Translations under genes and position numbers: made by a program | Notes under the pieces: generated by a model | What the model was told of the DNA's origin: nothing | The model's input: only the letters and a program-made list of their open reading frames with translations | The model's database searches: none | In this document: piece after piece, positions 52,850 to 62,462 of the stretch | How positions within the stretch are numbered: position 1 is the stretch's first letter | Layout of the letters: every line of letters starts with the position of its first letter | Assembly: GCF_963676815.1 (NCBI RefSeq) | Contig: NZ_OY781365.1 | Span: forward strand, 5,304,501 to 5,368,500 | Source: an uncultured Draconibacterium sp. | GTDB taxonomy: Bacteria > Bacteroidota > Bacteroidia > Bacteroidales > Prolixibacteraceae | Direction of reading: 5' to 3' | DNA length: 64,000 nt

Positions 52850-54148
52850 TTATTTTTGTAATGCAATCAGGTAACTGTATGCTTTAAACTTAAGCAAATC
52901 GTATTTGGGTAAGTACTTACTTCTGATTAGCCAGAAACACATCAATAAGGGCGTAAAAATCAACGCATAACTTATTGATATCATTAAAATGAGCAAAGTG
53001 TGGAAAAACCATCCTTTGTATCCGAATGCTGCAGCAAAATCGATTGAAATTTTTACTAAGCTGTACGAGAAAAACAAAAATCCTACAATTCCGAATATGG
53101 CAAGTAAATTCCCGATACCCGAGACTGTACTTATTTTAGCTCCCAACTGCTCGGTCCATTTTGCTTCACTATGTCCGCCATAGCCTACAATGGGATGATT
53201 TAAAAAATCAATAAAATCAATTTGCAACGATTCAAAGCGTTGAGGTCGGTAATCGAACCCCCATGTTACTGAGTTATAAATAAGCTCCTCGGTGTTAAAC
53301 ATTGAAACCTCTCGTAGCTTTTCAGTCATAAACGGGAGGGTGCTGACGTAAATAGTTAATACTAAAATAATTGGCACCAAAGCAACAAAATATTTCGATT
53401 TTTGATTGTAGGCATAAAACGTCAACAATATCAAGTATAATGAGTAACCTGTGGTGGACATTGTAGTTAACAACGCTACAGAAAGCACCCAAAATTTTGT
53501 TGTTTTAAAAATGTTGAACTTGCTGGTAATAAGCTGGCTAAAAATGGCCAGATTTATAAAGGTTGCAAATGCTCCGGGCTCCCAGGCAAAACCTGAATTA
53601 CGCGGGATTGCAAAATTCTCGAGAATGACGTCACTTTCGATGGTGTAAACGATTACATTAATGTGGTGCTCGTTTGGCCCCGAAACAGAAAGCGGCTGCA
53701 GTAGACTGGTTAAAATGCCAGGTGCAACCACCTGAATTCCCCAAAATGCAATACAAATGATACACAGGTAATAAACGATGTTTGCATACATTATTAAAAA
53801 GCGCTGTTTAAAAGCATTTACCACTACATATGCCAGAAAGAAATTGACGATATATATTCCGAAAAACCGCGGATGCACTTCTCGAAATTTGAATGTTACA
53901 ATGATAAAGTAACCCAAAAATCCAAGAAGCAGAAAGCCGAACAAATAGGAGAATGACAATTTGCGTTCGACCATAATCCATACAGAAAAAGCAACAGGAA
54001 CCAGCAATCCTAAAGGATATTCCCATGTATTTAACGAAGCTGTAAATTGCGATGCAGAACCCGCATAAATTACGGTCATCACCATAAAACAGTAGTCAAT
54101 CGTTAAATTTCTTTTTGCGTTACTTAAACTTCTTAATTGATTTTTCAT
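52850..54148 (-). CDS. polysaccharide polymerase (Wzy/O-antigen ligase-like membrane protein)
   Basis: A 432-residue protein with about ten hydrophobic segments and a large periplasmic loop (roughly residues 270-330) before a run of C-terminal helices. PLGLLVPVAFSVWIMV and SGFAWEPGAFATFINLAIF are membrane stretches; the latter, with NSGFAWEPGAF, resembles a motif found in Wzy-type polymerases. Sequence identity within this class is very low, so topology and locus position (next to the flippase) carry the assignment. It would link repeat units on undecaprenyl diphosphate in the periplasm. Confidence 0.72.
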   Translation of the reverse strand: MKNQLRSLSNAKRNLTIDYCFMVMTVIYAGSASQFTASLNTWEYPLGLLVPVAFSVWIMVERKLSFSYLFGFLLLGFLGYFIIVTFKFREVHPRFFGIYIVNFFLAYVVVNAFKQRFLIMYANIVYYLCIICIAFWGIQVVAPGILTSLLQPLSVSGPNEHHINVIVYTIESDVILENFAIPRNSGFAWEPGAFATFINLAIFSQLITSKFNIFKTTKFWVLSVALLTTMSTTGYSLYLILLTFYAYNQKSKYFVALVPIILVLTIYVSTLPFMTEKLREVSMFNTEELIYNSVTWGFDYRPQRFESLQIDFIDFLNHPIVGYGGHSEAKWTEQLGAKISTVSGIGNLLAIFGIVGFLFFSYSLVKISIDFAAAFGYKGWFFHTLLILMISISYALIFTPLLMCFWLIRSKYLPKYDLLKFKAYSYLIALQK

Positions 54149-54169
54149 ACAAATTGATGTATGCCCGGA

Positions 54170-55630
54170 TTATAACTTTTGTCTCTTTAGCTTTTTCAGG
54201 TATTCTTTTGCCTTGTTAAAGCCATGGTTTAACTCTTCAACTTTAAACAGCCACAGTAGTAGTATATAAATACCGGGCGCCGCAGTAAAACAAGCCAGCA
54301 GGTATTGAATATTGTTGGTTATTACTTTTGATAAAAGTATTCCGGCAATGAGCATAAACAACGATGCCACAAAAAACGGAAAGATATTTCTCAACTGAGA
54401 ATACAGGGTAATTGCAATTATTTTTTTAAGGAAATAGCACCCTACAAAAAATGTTAAAACAGTTGCAATCATGTGACCATAAATCAGTGCTGAAATCCCA
54501 TATTTGTAGGTGAGTACAATGGCCAGAACAATAAATACTTTATCAATTATCTGAATGCGCAGGTAAAAATCGCTTCTGCCTTTAATGGTAATAATCTGGT
54601 TGTTTATCGTAAAAAAAACATAAAGCCAGGAATACACGCACATCAATTTGAGGTATGGAACAACCGGCAGCCATTTTTCTCCAAGAACAATTTCGATAAG
54701 CGGTTCAGAAGTGATGTAAATAAATGCCATAAGCGGCAAAGCGGCAAAAGCCAGTAGACGGTAAACTTTTGTGTAACCATCAACAATTTTCACGGTATCG
54801 TTTTGTATGGACGAAAACACAGGGAAAGTTACCTTCTGAATTACTGTAGTTAAGGTATTAACGGGCAATTCGGTAAATTGTGCTGCCCGGGTATAATAAC
54901 CCAAACTTTTTGCCTCGAAAACTCGCCCGATAATAAGGTAGTAAATGTTTCGGAATACGGATTGCAGTAAGCCCGCCAATAAAATCTTTGAACCGTAAGA
55001 AAACATTGTTGCCAAGGATTTTTTGCTAAAAATAAGTACTGGTCGCCATTTACTAACAAACCACAAAAGTACGGTAGTAATTAAGCTTCGGAGCACCGTA
55101 TTTACAACCAATGCCCAAACACCAAAATCTTTATAAGCAAGAACAATACTAACTGCTCCTGAAACGAATACACTTACAATTCCGATAATTGACGATGCTT
55201 TAAAATCGAGGGCTTTTTCGAGATAAACAATTTGAATTAATCCAAAGGCATTAATAACAAAATTTAAACAAATTACCTTTGTTAGCAGCACCAACTGCGG
55301 CTCGTTATAAAAGCTTGCAATATATGGCGAACAAACATAAATTAGGAAATAAATGAAAGTACTCGCCAGAATATTAAAATAGAAAACAGTGGAAAAATCG
55401 GTAAGATCGGCATCCTTTTTTTGAACCAGTGCCTGGCCAAATCCGCTGTTGGTTAAAGCCTGGCCAATTACAATAAAGATTGTTAACATGCCAACCAACC
55501 CAAAATCGGCAGGACTTAAAAGCCGGGTTAATATTATCCCGATTACAAATTGGCCGCCAACCTTTCCTACATTATCTAAAAATGACCATTTAAAGCCACT
55601 TATTGTTTTTTCTTTCAGTGTATTACCCAT
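54170..55630 (-). CDS. lipid-linked repeat-unit flippase (MOP family, WzxC-like)
   Basis: A 486-residue integral membrane protein with about 12-14 helices and no signal peptide. N-terminal KTISGFKWSFLDNVGKVGGQ, followed by RLLSPADFGLVGMLTIFIVI and the motif GFGQALVQKKDADLTDFSTV, is typical of the WzxC/lipopolysaccharide flippase branch. It moves undecaprenyl-linked repeat units across the inner membrane. It lies 21 bases upstream of the polymerase and after a structured 200-base gap. Confidence 0.93.
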   Translation of the reverse strand: MGNTLKEKTISGFKWSFLDNVGKVGGQFVIGIILTRLLSPADFGLVGMLTIFIVIGQALTNSGFGQALVQKKDADLTDFSTVFYFNILASTFIYFLIYVCSPYIASFYNEPQLVLLTKVICLNFVINAFGLIQIVYLEKALDFKASSIIGIVSVFVSGAVSIVLAYKDFGVWALVVNTVLRSLITTVLLWFVSKWRPVLIFSKKSLATMFSYGSKILLAGLLQSVFRNIYYLIIGRVFEAKSLGYYTRAAQFTELPVNTLTTVIQKVTFPVFSSIQNDTVKIVDGYTKVYRLLAFAALPLMAFIYITSEPLIEIVLGEKWLPVVPYLKLMCVYSWLYVFFTINNQIITIKGRSDFYLRIQIIDKVFIVLAIVLTYKYGISALIYGHMIATVLTFFVGCYFLKKIIAITLYSQLRNIFPFFVASLFMLIAGILLSKVITNNIQYLLACFTAAPGIYILLLWLFKVEELNHGFNKAKEYLKKLKRQKL

Positions 55631-55670
55631 TATCTTTTAATCTTTTCCGGCTATTCAGTAATGAATTTGA

Positions 55671-55774
55671 AAATAGGTAGGAAATAACAGCTCCCGTTGT
55701 GTTACCGATCAACGATGAAGTAAAACTTCACTTACTGACAGTAACTTGGTAACCGCTATTTCACTAACCTATTT
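55671..55774. repeat. 104-base nested inverted-repeat element
   Basis: Four collinear complementary pairs nest inside each other: AAATAGGT/ACCTATTT (55671-55678 and 55767-55774), GAAATA/TATTTC (55681-55686 and 55757-55762), GTTACC/GGTAAC (55701-55706 and 55748-55753) and TGAAGT/ACTTCA (55716-55721 and 55725-55730, loop AAA). As RNA this folds into one long interrupted hairpin. It fills most of the 200-base gap between the T9SS protein gene and wzx. It could be a terminator-like attenuator, an mRNA stabiliser or a small MITE-like palindrome. Confidence 0.6.
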
Positions 55775-55830
55775 GAGATAAAAAACAAGGGTATCCTAAA
55801 TCAAATTGTCGGTATACAATTTGCGCTTAA

Positions 55831-57639
55831 CTATCGTATGATATTTATTTTTTTCCGTTCAATTCCCGAACCGTTTTGAACGATAAGAATGTACATTCCC
55901 TCGGCATAATCGTTTGCATTTAAGGTTAAATTTATAGGTACATTCTTGCTTACATTTTCATTTAAAAGCCGTGATGTTTTTTGCCCCATTGAATTATAAA
56001 GATCGACAGTGGCCTGCCCGTCAACCGACGGATTAAATGAAATGGTTGCAATGCCGGAAACCGGGTTCGGATATACCAGCAATTCTTCAACACCTGTATT
56101 CATGTCTGTTACGTTAATTGACGCAGATTTCATTTCGCTTTGAATTTCAACCGGATAGTCACAAAGCATACCTCCATCGTGACTGGCTCCCGATACAATC
56201 AGGAAGTCGCCAAAAGTCATGCCTGCATAAATGGGCTGCGAGCAACTTGTATGTATTTCTATCGGATCACCATCGTTAATCGTCAGGAAGATTTTGGGAC
56301 CCATTTTATCATGCTTATTCACGCCGTCAATTGTAAAAATGTCGCCGCTATTTACGTTATCCAACGTTACAAAAATATGATCGGCTTCAAATTTGCTTTC
56401 ATACACATTTATTGTAGCATTTGCTTGTTCTCCCAAATATTCCAGTTCTAACATGGTAATCTGGCCTTCGCAATCACTGCATCCTGTCTGCGGAGGATCT
56501 TCATTTTCTATCGGGTTATAACACAATTCTCCGCCATCGTGACTGGTACCTTCAACAATCAGAAAATCGCCAAATGTCATGCCCGCGTATATGGGTTGTG
56601 AGCAGCTAGTGTGAATTTCAACAAGACTCTCGCCATTTACCGAAACGAAAATTTTGGGGCCCATTTTTCCATGGTTTTTGTTTCCAACCAACGAAAGAAT
56701 ATCTCCGTTATTCACATTATAAAACGTTGCGAGCTCATGTCCATCCTGGTATTTACTTGCATAAACAGCCACTGTGGCATCCGTTTCATCGCCTAAAAAT
56801 TCCAAGTCCAATGTTGTAATTTGTCCTTCGCATTCAGCGCATTCCTCAGTTTCTTCAACCGTTAAAAGCACTGAGCCGGTTATAAACGAATCGCCAACTT
56901 TTCCATCAAGATTAACTTCTGGTGAGTAAATTTCAACAGACACAGTTGTAACGTTTCCAGGAACATCTGAAAGCTGAAGCTTTTCGAGCCGCAGAAGTTC
57001 TCCTTCATTATTGGTTTGAAATTCAGACTCAACCATATCCGTTCCGGCTTTTAAAGTAACATTGGCCCATCGCAGGAAATTACTTTCCAAATCGCTGAAT
57101 GGAATAACCACTTCGATGTTGCGAGGTGTTGCAGAAGCCGGAATGTTAAATTCGTAAACTAGGGGAGAGGTTGATCCGTTGTTAAAAACAAAAGCATGAT
57201 CGTCTTCCACCAAGCTGTAAACATTTGATGGGCTGTCGTTTCTGTAAACGTAGGCTGTAAACGACAGGATTTCGCCGAAATGAGTTAATTGCTCGAGACT
57301 TATACCTGAGGCGTCAACATCGTTAAAGGTTGCTGTAAAATAGCCAAAATTGTAAAAGTCTCCGTTTGCATGAACGCTTAGGTTTTGCTCAACATAGTTA
57401 AACTCAACTTCATAATCTTCTCCGCCCACAGTTTCGTAAAAACGAGCGGTGGCCGGTGCTTTGTCTTCGAAAATACAAGCAGCTTCAACTACAACCATGT
57501 CAATACTGGCCGGATCGGTAAAGGTTAATGTTTGGTTATCCATGTTTAAAACGCCTTTTCCGGTTAGTTCAATTTGTTGTGCTGTTGCAAAATTTACAGC
57601 ACAAAATATCAGGCAAATCAGTAGTAAATAGTTTTTCAT
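55831..57639 (-). CDS. T9SS-exported protein with two DUF7467-like repeats
   Basis: A 602-residue secreted protein from ATG 57639, with a signal peptide cut near ATA/QQIEL (residue 20). A beta-rich N-terminal half (about 21-265) is followed by two repeats of about 107 residues (267-373 and 387-493, a 120-residue period). Each starts CEGQIT, contains HTSCSQPIYAGMTFGDFL and ends in a SHDGG-x-LC motif. The last about 84 residues are a T9SS type A sorting domain (LVYPNPVSGIATISFNPSVD ... MYILIVQNGSGIERKKINI). It is the only secreted protein gene in the polysaccharide locus. It probably associates with, anchors or organises the exported polymer on the surface. No enzyme motif is seen. Confidence 0.85.
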   Translation of the reverse strand: MKNYLLLICLIFCAVNFATAQQIELTGKGVLNMDNQTLTFTDPASIDMVVVEAACIFEDKAPATARFYETVGGEDYEVEFNYVEQNLSVHANGDFYNFGYFTATFNDVDASGISLEQLTHFGEILSFTAYVYRNDSPSNVYSLVEDDHAFVFNNGSTSPLVYEFNIPASATPRNIEVVIPFSDLESNFLRWANVTLKAGTDMVESEFQTNNEGELLRLEKLQLSDVPGNVTTVSVEIYSPEVNLDGKVGDSFITGSVLLTVEETEECAECEGQITTLDLEFLGDETDATVAVYASKYQDGHELATFYNVNNGDILSLVGNKNHGKMGPKIFVSVNGESLVEIHTSCSQPIYAGMTFGDFLIVEGTSHDGGELCYNPIENEDPPQTGCSDCEGQITMLELEYLGEQANATINVYESKFEADHIFVTLDNVNSGDIFTIDGVNKHDKMGPKIFLTINDGDPIEIHTSCSQPIYAGMTFGDFLIVSGASHDGGMLCDYPVEIQSEMKSASINVTDMNTGVEELLVYPNPVSGIATISFNPSVDGQATVDLYNSMGQKTSRLLNENVSKNVPINLTLNANDYAEGMYILIVQNGSGIERKKINIIR

Positions 57640-57731
57640 ATTACGTATTTTTAAAGTAAAAGAATATAGAATGCGAGAACGCATTACTGAAATTTTACAC
57701 GCATAAGATAAATGCATGTTGATTAAAAGAG

Positions 57732-58880
57732 TTACCTTAAAGTAGGTGCTTCAGCATTTTGGGCGGTTAGTATATCACTAGTAAAACCGTACCTTTTAAC
57801 GAGTTTAGCAACATCGTTAGAAAACAGTTTATAATTATATTTCTTTTCGCATAAGTATTTTCCGCGTTCACCCATTTCCCTTGCTTCATCCGGATTTTCA
57901 ATGAGGTAGTTCACACAATCTTCCCAACCCTGGACATCTTCAAAATCGATATTAAATCCAACTTTTTCCTTCTCCAAATCAAAAGGGTAGGCTTTGTTAT
58001 GCGACGAAATTACAGGTTTGCTCATGGCAAGTGCTTCAAACAAAACAGTTAATCCGATAGGGAAATGAGTGATACTCTTTTTTAGCGGAATAGCAACCGC
58101 TAAAGCATTGTAATACTCCTGCCGAATAAGCCCGACGGAATATAAACCCGGAGTAACCGTATCGTCAATTTCAATATTGTCTGTTTTGTTGTTAAGAATA
58201 TGATTTGCCAAATCGCCTTTGGTGGTAATTCTTAGTCGGTAATCAATATTTTTAAATGCCTGAAAAAGTGTATTGTAATCACGTCCGGTGCCTCCTGTTG
58301 CGTATACATAATTTTGTGCCGGTGGCTCTTGCTGACGCTTGATATAAGCATCAAAAAAATCAAGATCAGCCCCCCAGGTATTTGTGAATTGGTGTACTGC
58401 TTTTAACTTTTTATAGTCGTTACAATGCTGATAGGTTATTTCATTAATAAAGAGCAGAGAATCAATTCCATTTACATAAATCGAACGAAGCATTTTTTGC
58501 CTTAAACGCTTGAAATAATTCTTTTTATACGGCGTAAAGGCCTCCAAAGCTACCGCAACAACTGGCTTATTATAGAGCCCGAATGATTTGAGAAGTGCCA
58601 GTAGAAAAACATCTCCTACAAAAGGTGCAAAAATAACGTCAAAATCATCAGAGCGTTTTAAAAACTCAATTTGTTGCTGTAGGTTCAAAACCTTTAGCTT
58701 CTGACCAATTTTATTCCACTTGCTATTCTTATTGTAATCAATACATTCGGCCTGTAATTCATCTTCTTTTAATTTGTCGTAACACCAAATGTGATGTCGC
58801 GGATACTCTTCGCCCTTTTCAATAAAATCCATTATCTTATCGAGTGAATAGAATCGAATGATCTCTGCTATTTTTGTCAT
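57732..58880 (-). CDS. glycosyltransferase (GT4/GT-B type)
   Basis: A 382-residue GT-B enzyme. The N-terminal half has FDVIFAPFVGDVFLLALL. The donor half carries ATGGTGRDYNTLFQAFKN and AVAIPLKKSITHFPIGLTVL, ending in FEALAMSKPVISSHNKAYPF, the family's EA/AM-type donor motif. It resembles the enzyme encoded at 37300-38391 in architecture, for example both have a VPLKK/IPLKK stretch. It lies between the T9SS protein and two methyltransferase genes; it may transfer the CDP-derived deoxysugar, but that is only positional. Confidence 0.78.
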   Translation of the reverse strand: MTKIAEIIRFYSLDKIMDFIEKGEEYPRHHIWCYDKLKEDELQAECIDYNKNSKWNKIGQKLKVLNLQQQIEFLKRSDDFDVIFAPFVGDVFLLALLKSFGLYNKPVVAVALEAFTPYKKNYFKRLRQKMLRSIYVNGIDSLLFINEITYQHCNDYKKLKAVHQFTNTWGADLDFFDAYIKRQQEPPAQNYVYATGGTGRDYNTLFQAFKNIDYRLRITTKGDLANHILNNKTDNIEIDDTVTPGLYSVGLIRQEYYNALAVAIPLKKSITHFPIGLTVLFEALAMSKPVISSHNKAYPFDLEKEKVGFNIDFEDVQGWEDCVNYLIENPDEAREMGERGKYLCEKKYNYKLFSNDVAKLVKRYGFTSDILTAQNAEAPTLR

Positions 58881-58904
58881 AATAGGTACTTAATTTTTGG
58901 GTGT

Positions 58905-60077
58905 TTACAGGCAAATTAACTCCGGGTAAAGTTTCATTCCTGACAGCATTGCTGCAATCTCGTCTTCGTATACTCCGTTCATTATTATAACCGTGTCCGG
59001 GTTAAGTTCAGCCAGCGCTTTGGGACTAATATATTGGATTCCGATTCCGGGAATATAATTTCCCTGAATGTGAGGGTTAATATCTACAACATGATTGATC
59101 AATTTTAAATCATCAAACTGGGTTAAAAACCCAACCGATTTTGATCCGCCTCCCCACACAACAACTTTTTTGTTTTCGTTTTTCATTTTTAAAAGTTGTT
59201 TCCGCCAATTTTTCAATTGCTCATTAATTGTGGTAACAAAACGCTGAACATATCCTTTAAGATCGTTAACAGATTCTTCAAGAATATGTGGCGTATCCAG
59301 AATTCGATAGGTTGTTTGGGCTACAAGTAACAAGTATTGACTGTCGTATTCCAGTTGAATATCGAGTACCTCGAATTTATTGTGCCTGAAAAGTTTGGCT
59401 AACGATCCCGCACTAAAATAGGAGCAGTGTTCGTTAAAAATATCCCAAAAAGCACAAATATCAAGTATTCTAATAATATTCGGAACTTCAATCAGAACGG
59501 TAACTTTTTTCTTATCCGTAACCGATTTTCTGATGGTTTGAATAAATTCGCCGGTGTTAAAAATATGCTCTAGCGTATGCCTGCACACAATAACATCCAT
59601 TGGCAAATTACCATGTTCTTCCGAATAAAACTCGTTTAAAAACGAAACATTCGGATCTGGTTCTGACCTTCCCGGCACATATGCCGGATCAATTCCAATT
59701 CCTTTGTTGTTGCCCAGTTTACATATCAGGTGAAGAAAATCTCCTTTGCCACAACCGATTTCAATAATGTTTTTGTTTTTTACGTCATATTTATCTACAA
59801 AACGCTCTGTTGTGCTAGTAATAAACCGTATAAATGTATCTGAAAACCCTTGTTGATCTTCGTAGCCTTTTGTGTAATAGTCAATTGAATTATCGAAGGA
59901 GCTGTTAAAAACAAATCCGCAATTATTACAAAAAGAAAGGGTGATATCGTTTCGGGGAATCGCAATTGCTTCTTCATAAGTTTTTACGGTGAGCACACTT
60001 TGTACGGGTGCATTTTTTACCGTAAAAAAGTCTTCACAATCATTACCCGAACAGCTTAAACATGTTACTTGCTTCAT
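58905..60077 (-). CDS. SAM-dependent C-methyltransferase-like protein (zinc-site type)
   Basis: A 390-residue protein in the Methyltransf_13/Methyltransf_14 architecture. An N-terminal zinc site is made by cysteines in CLSCSGNDC and CNNCGF. A SAM-binding core follows (NIIEIGCGKGDFLHLICKLG, with CRHTLEHI), and the C-terminal Rossmann-like domain includes VVVWGGGSKSVGFLTQ. Relatives methylate carbons of NDP-4-keto-6-deoxysugars (for example TylC3 and NovU types). It is 30 bases from a second methyltransferase of the same architecture but is divergent from it. The two might act on different carbons or different sugars. Confidence 0.82.
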   Translation of the reverse strand: MKQVTCLSCSGNDCEDFFTVKNAPVQSVLTVKTYEEAIAIPRNDITLSFCNNCGFVFNSSFDNSIDYYTKGYEDQQGFSDTFIRFITSTTERFVDKYDVKNKNIIEIGCGKGDFLHLICKLGNNKGIGIDPAYVPGRSEPDPNVSFLNEFYSEEHGNLPMDVIVCRHTLEHIFNTGEFIQTIRKSVTDKKKVTVLIEVPNIIRILDICAFWDIFNEHCSYFSAGSLAKLFRHNKFEVLDIQLEYDSQYLLLVAQTTYRILDTPHILEESVNDLKGYVQRFVTTINEQLKNWRKQLLKMKNENKKVVVWGGGSKSVGFLTQFDDLKLINHVVDINPHIQGNYIPGIGIQYISPKALAELNPDTVIIMNGVYEDEIAAMLSGMKLYPELICL

Positions 60078-60107
60078 ACTTTTTCTGAAAGTTGTGGCGT
60101 AATCAGA

Positions 60108-61334
60108 TTAATCTAAAACCGTTAGCTCCGGCGCAGGAATAACTAATTTTCCACCCCAATCGCGAACATAATTTATCTGGGCACTAATTTCTTCTTTAAG
60201 ATTCCAGGGCAGTATTAACACGTAATCAGGTTTCGATTCGCTAAGTTGATCGGGGTGATAAACGGGAATATGACTTCCGGGTAAATATTTTCCCTGTTTT
60301 GAAGGAGCAGCATCGCAAACAAACGAAATTAGCCGATTGTCAATTTTTCCATAATTTAATAAGGTATTTCCTTTTGCTGCTGCGCCGTAAGCTCCCACTT
60401 TCTTGCCGTTTTGTTGTTGAGTGGTTAAGAAGTTAATGAGCTCACTTTTAATTTTATCCGCTTCATTCTGAAAACTCAGATATACAGAAAGGTCCTGCAT
60501 TCCGTATTCTTTTTCTTCGTTCAAAAGTTCTGTTACCGCTTCGGTATTGGTTCTGGCATCTTCCGTATGACAGCCATAAACGCGTAAACTACCGCCATGT
60601 GTTGTTAATTTTTCAACGTCGAAAATTCGTAATTCTGCCATTTTAAATATTTGGATAACGGAATACAACGACAGGTAGGAGTAATGTTCGTGGTAAGCAG
60701 TGTCGAATTGTTTAAAGCGAATTAGGTTTAGTAGGTGAGGAAACTCCAGCGTTATTGTTCCGCCTTGTTTTAAGGCAGTTTTTAATCCAAGGGTAAAATC
60801 ATTTATATCAGGAACATGTGCATAAACATTGTTGCCAATTATTAAATCGGCCTGCTGATTATTTTGTGCAAGACTTTTTGCAAACTCTTCGCCAAAAAAC
60901 TCACGAATTACCGGCACTCCAATTTTTTCTGATGCATCGGCAGTACTATCGGTCGGTTCAATTCCAATACATGGAATTCCTTCGGCAACAAAGTTCTTTA
61001 AAAGATAGCCGTCGTTTGATGCCACCTCAATAACAAAGCTATTTTTATTTAAATTCAGGCGCTTTTGAATCATTTGAGCATAATGCTGCGAATGTTTAAG
61101 CCAACTGCTCGATACGGAAGAGAAATACGCATAATCTTCTGTAAATAAATCTGCTCTGTTCGAGTAGTCTTCAGTTTGAACGAGCCAGCAGTTGTGGCAA
61201 ACAAACAATTTCAACGGAAATTCTTTCTCGGGATGAGAAAGTTGATTCTGATTCAAATAGGCATTTGAATGTGGTGCATATCCTAAATTCAGAAAAACAT
61301 GTTTTAGCGGTGTTTTGCAATGTCTACATTTCAT
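60108..61334 (-). CDS. NDP-sugar C-methyltransferase
   Basis: A 408-residue enzyme of the TylC3/NovU-like C-methyltransferase family. The N-terminal zinc site is CRHCKTP with CHNCWLVQ. The SAM domain has FVIEVASNDGYLLKNFVAEG and GNNVYAHVPD; TAYHEHYSYLSLYSVIQIF and THGGSLRVYG follow, both strong family signatures. The C-terminal domain carries VGAYGAAAKGNTLLNYG. Such enzymes add a methyl group at C-3 of a 4-keto-6-deoxyhexose. With rfbG and rfbF upstream the probable substrate is CDP-4-keto-6-deoxyglucose. The sugar product would be branched. Confidence 0.9.
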   Translation of the reverse strand: MKCRHCKTPLKHVFLNLGYAPHSNAYLNQNQLSHPEKEFPLKLFVCHNCWLVQTEDYSNRADLFTEDYAYFSSVSSSWLKHSQHYAQMIQKRLNLNKNSFVIEVASNDGYLLKNFVAEGIPCIGIEPTDSTADASEKIGVPVIREFFGEEFAKSLAQNNQQADLIIGNNVYAHVPDINDFTLGLKTALKQGGTITLEFPHLLNLIRFKQFDTAYHEHYSYLSLYSVIQIFKMAELRIFDVEKLTTHGGSLRVYGCHTEDARTNTEAVTELLNEEKEYGMQDLSVYLSFQNEADKIKSELINFLTTQQQNGKKVGAYGAAAKGNTLLNYGKIDNRLISFVCDAAPSKQGKYLPGSHIPVYHPDQLSESKPDYVLILPWNLKEEISAQINYVRDWGGKLVIPAPELTVLD

Positions 61335-61381
61335 TTCGTATTTTTTTTTGAAGTATTAACAATGTAAGTATGGGGTCATTC

Positions 61382-62458
61382 TTAAGCATTTAAGTAATCA
61401 TCAATCTGCTGATTACAAATTGATTGCATGTCTTTATTTTCATAAAATGCCTTGTGCCACTCAACAATATTTTCCAGCGTTGTACCAATATCCCATTTGG
61501 GTTTCCATTCCAACAGTGATTTTGCTTTCGAAATGTCGAGTTTTAAGGACTGTGTTTCGTGCGGGTGTATATTACCATCGAGTTTAAACGATGCATTGCC
61601 GCCCCATTTATTACATAGAGCTGAAATAATCCATTCTACGTTTTTTGTTTCAGAGTCGTTCGGACCAAAATTCCAGGCTCCGCTATATTTGGGGCCATCG
61701 GTAAGTAATTTACTCAGAACGTTTAAATATCCTGCCAACGGTTCGAGTACATGTTGCCACGGACGTATGGCTAAGGGGTTTCTAATAACGATTTCTTCTC
61801 CCTCCGAGATAGCTCTTATAAAATCAGGGATCAGCCGGTTTTTAGCCCAATCGCCACCGCCAATTACATTGCCCGCACGGGCACTAGCAACGGCAACACC
61901 GTGTTCATTATAAGTGTCTTTATTAAAAAATGAATTGATAAATGAGGATGTTACAAGTTCGGAACAAGCTTTACTATTTGAGTAAGGATCGTAACCACCC
62001 AACCTGTCATTTTCGCGGTATCCCCACATCCATTCGTTGTTCTCATAGCATTTGTCGGTAGTAACATTTACAATTGCTTTAATACCGGCAACGTGTCGTA
62101 CAGCTTCAAGCAAATGAACCGTGCCTAAAACATTAGTAGAGTAGGTATCAACCGGATTTTCGTATGATTGCAAAACCAATGCTTGTGCGGCCATGTGAAT
62201 TACAGCATCGGGCTGAACGCGCTCCAAGGTTGAACGAAGTGCATTATAATCCTGTATGTTTCCAATTGTTGAGTCAACACATGCATCAACATTTGCCACA
62301 TGGTATAGCGACGGATTTGTTGGCGGCGATAGAGCAAAACCCGAAACCTGCGCACCAATTTTATGTAGCATTAAACATAGCCAGGCGCCTTTAAACCCGG
62401 TGTGTCCGGTAACAAGTACCTTTTTGCCTCTGAATACTTCAAGGAAAGTATAATTCAT
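61382..62458 (-). CDS. rfbG: CDP-glucose 4,6-dehydratase
   Basis: A 358-residue SDR enzyme making CDP-4-keto-6-deoxyglucose. NAD motif VTGHTGFKGAWLCLML, catalytic VNVTTDKCYEN with the Tyr/Lys region YSNSKACSEL, and RAGNVIGGGDWAKNRLIPD are characteristic of RfbG. RPWQHVLEPLAGYLNVLSKL is also diagnostic. It is separated from rfbF by four bases and from the methyltransferase by about 47. The classic follow-on enzymes for CDP-dideoxysugars (an RfbH-type 3-dehydrase and a reductase) are not in the window. Confidence 0.95.
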   Translation of the reverse strand: MNYTFLEVFRGKKVLVTGHTGFKGAWLCLMLHKIGAQVSGFALSPPTNPSLYHVANVDACVDSTIGNIQDYNALRSTLERVQPDAVIHMAAQALVLQSYENPVDTYSTNVLGTVHLLEAVRHVAGIKAIVNVTTDKCYENNEWMWGYRENDRLGGYDPYSNSKACSELVTSSFINSFFNKDTYNEHGVAVASARAGNVIGGGDWAKNRLIPDFIRAISEGEEIVIRNPLAIRPWQHVLEPLAGYLNVLSKLLTDGPKYSGAWNFGPNDSETKNVEWIISALCNKWGGNASFKLDGNIHPHETQSLKLDISKAKSLLEWKPKWDIGTTLENIVEWHKAFYENKDMQSICNQQIDDYLNA

Positions 62459-62462
62459 TTAA

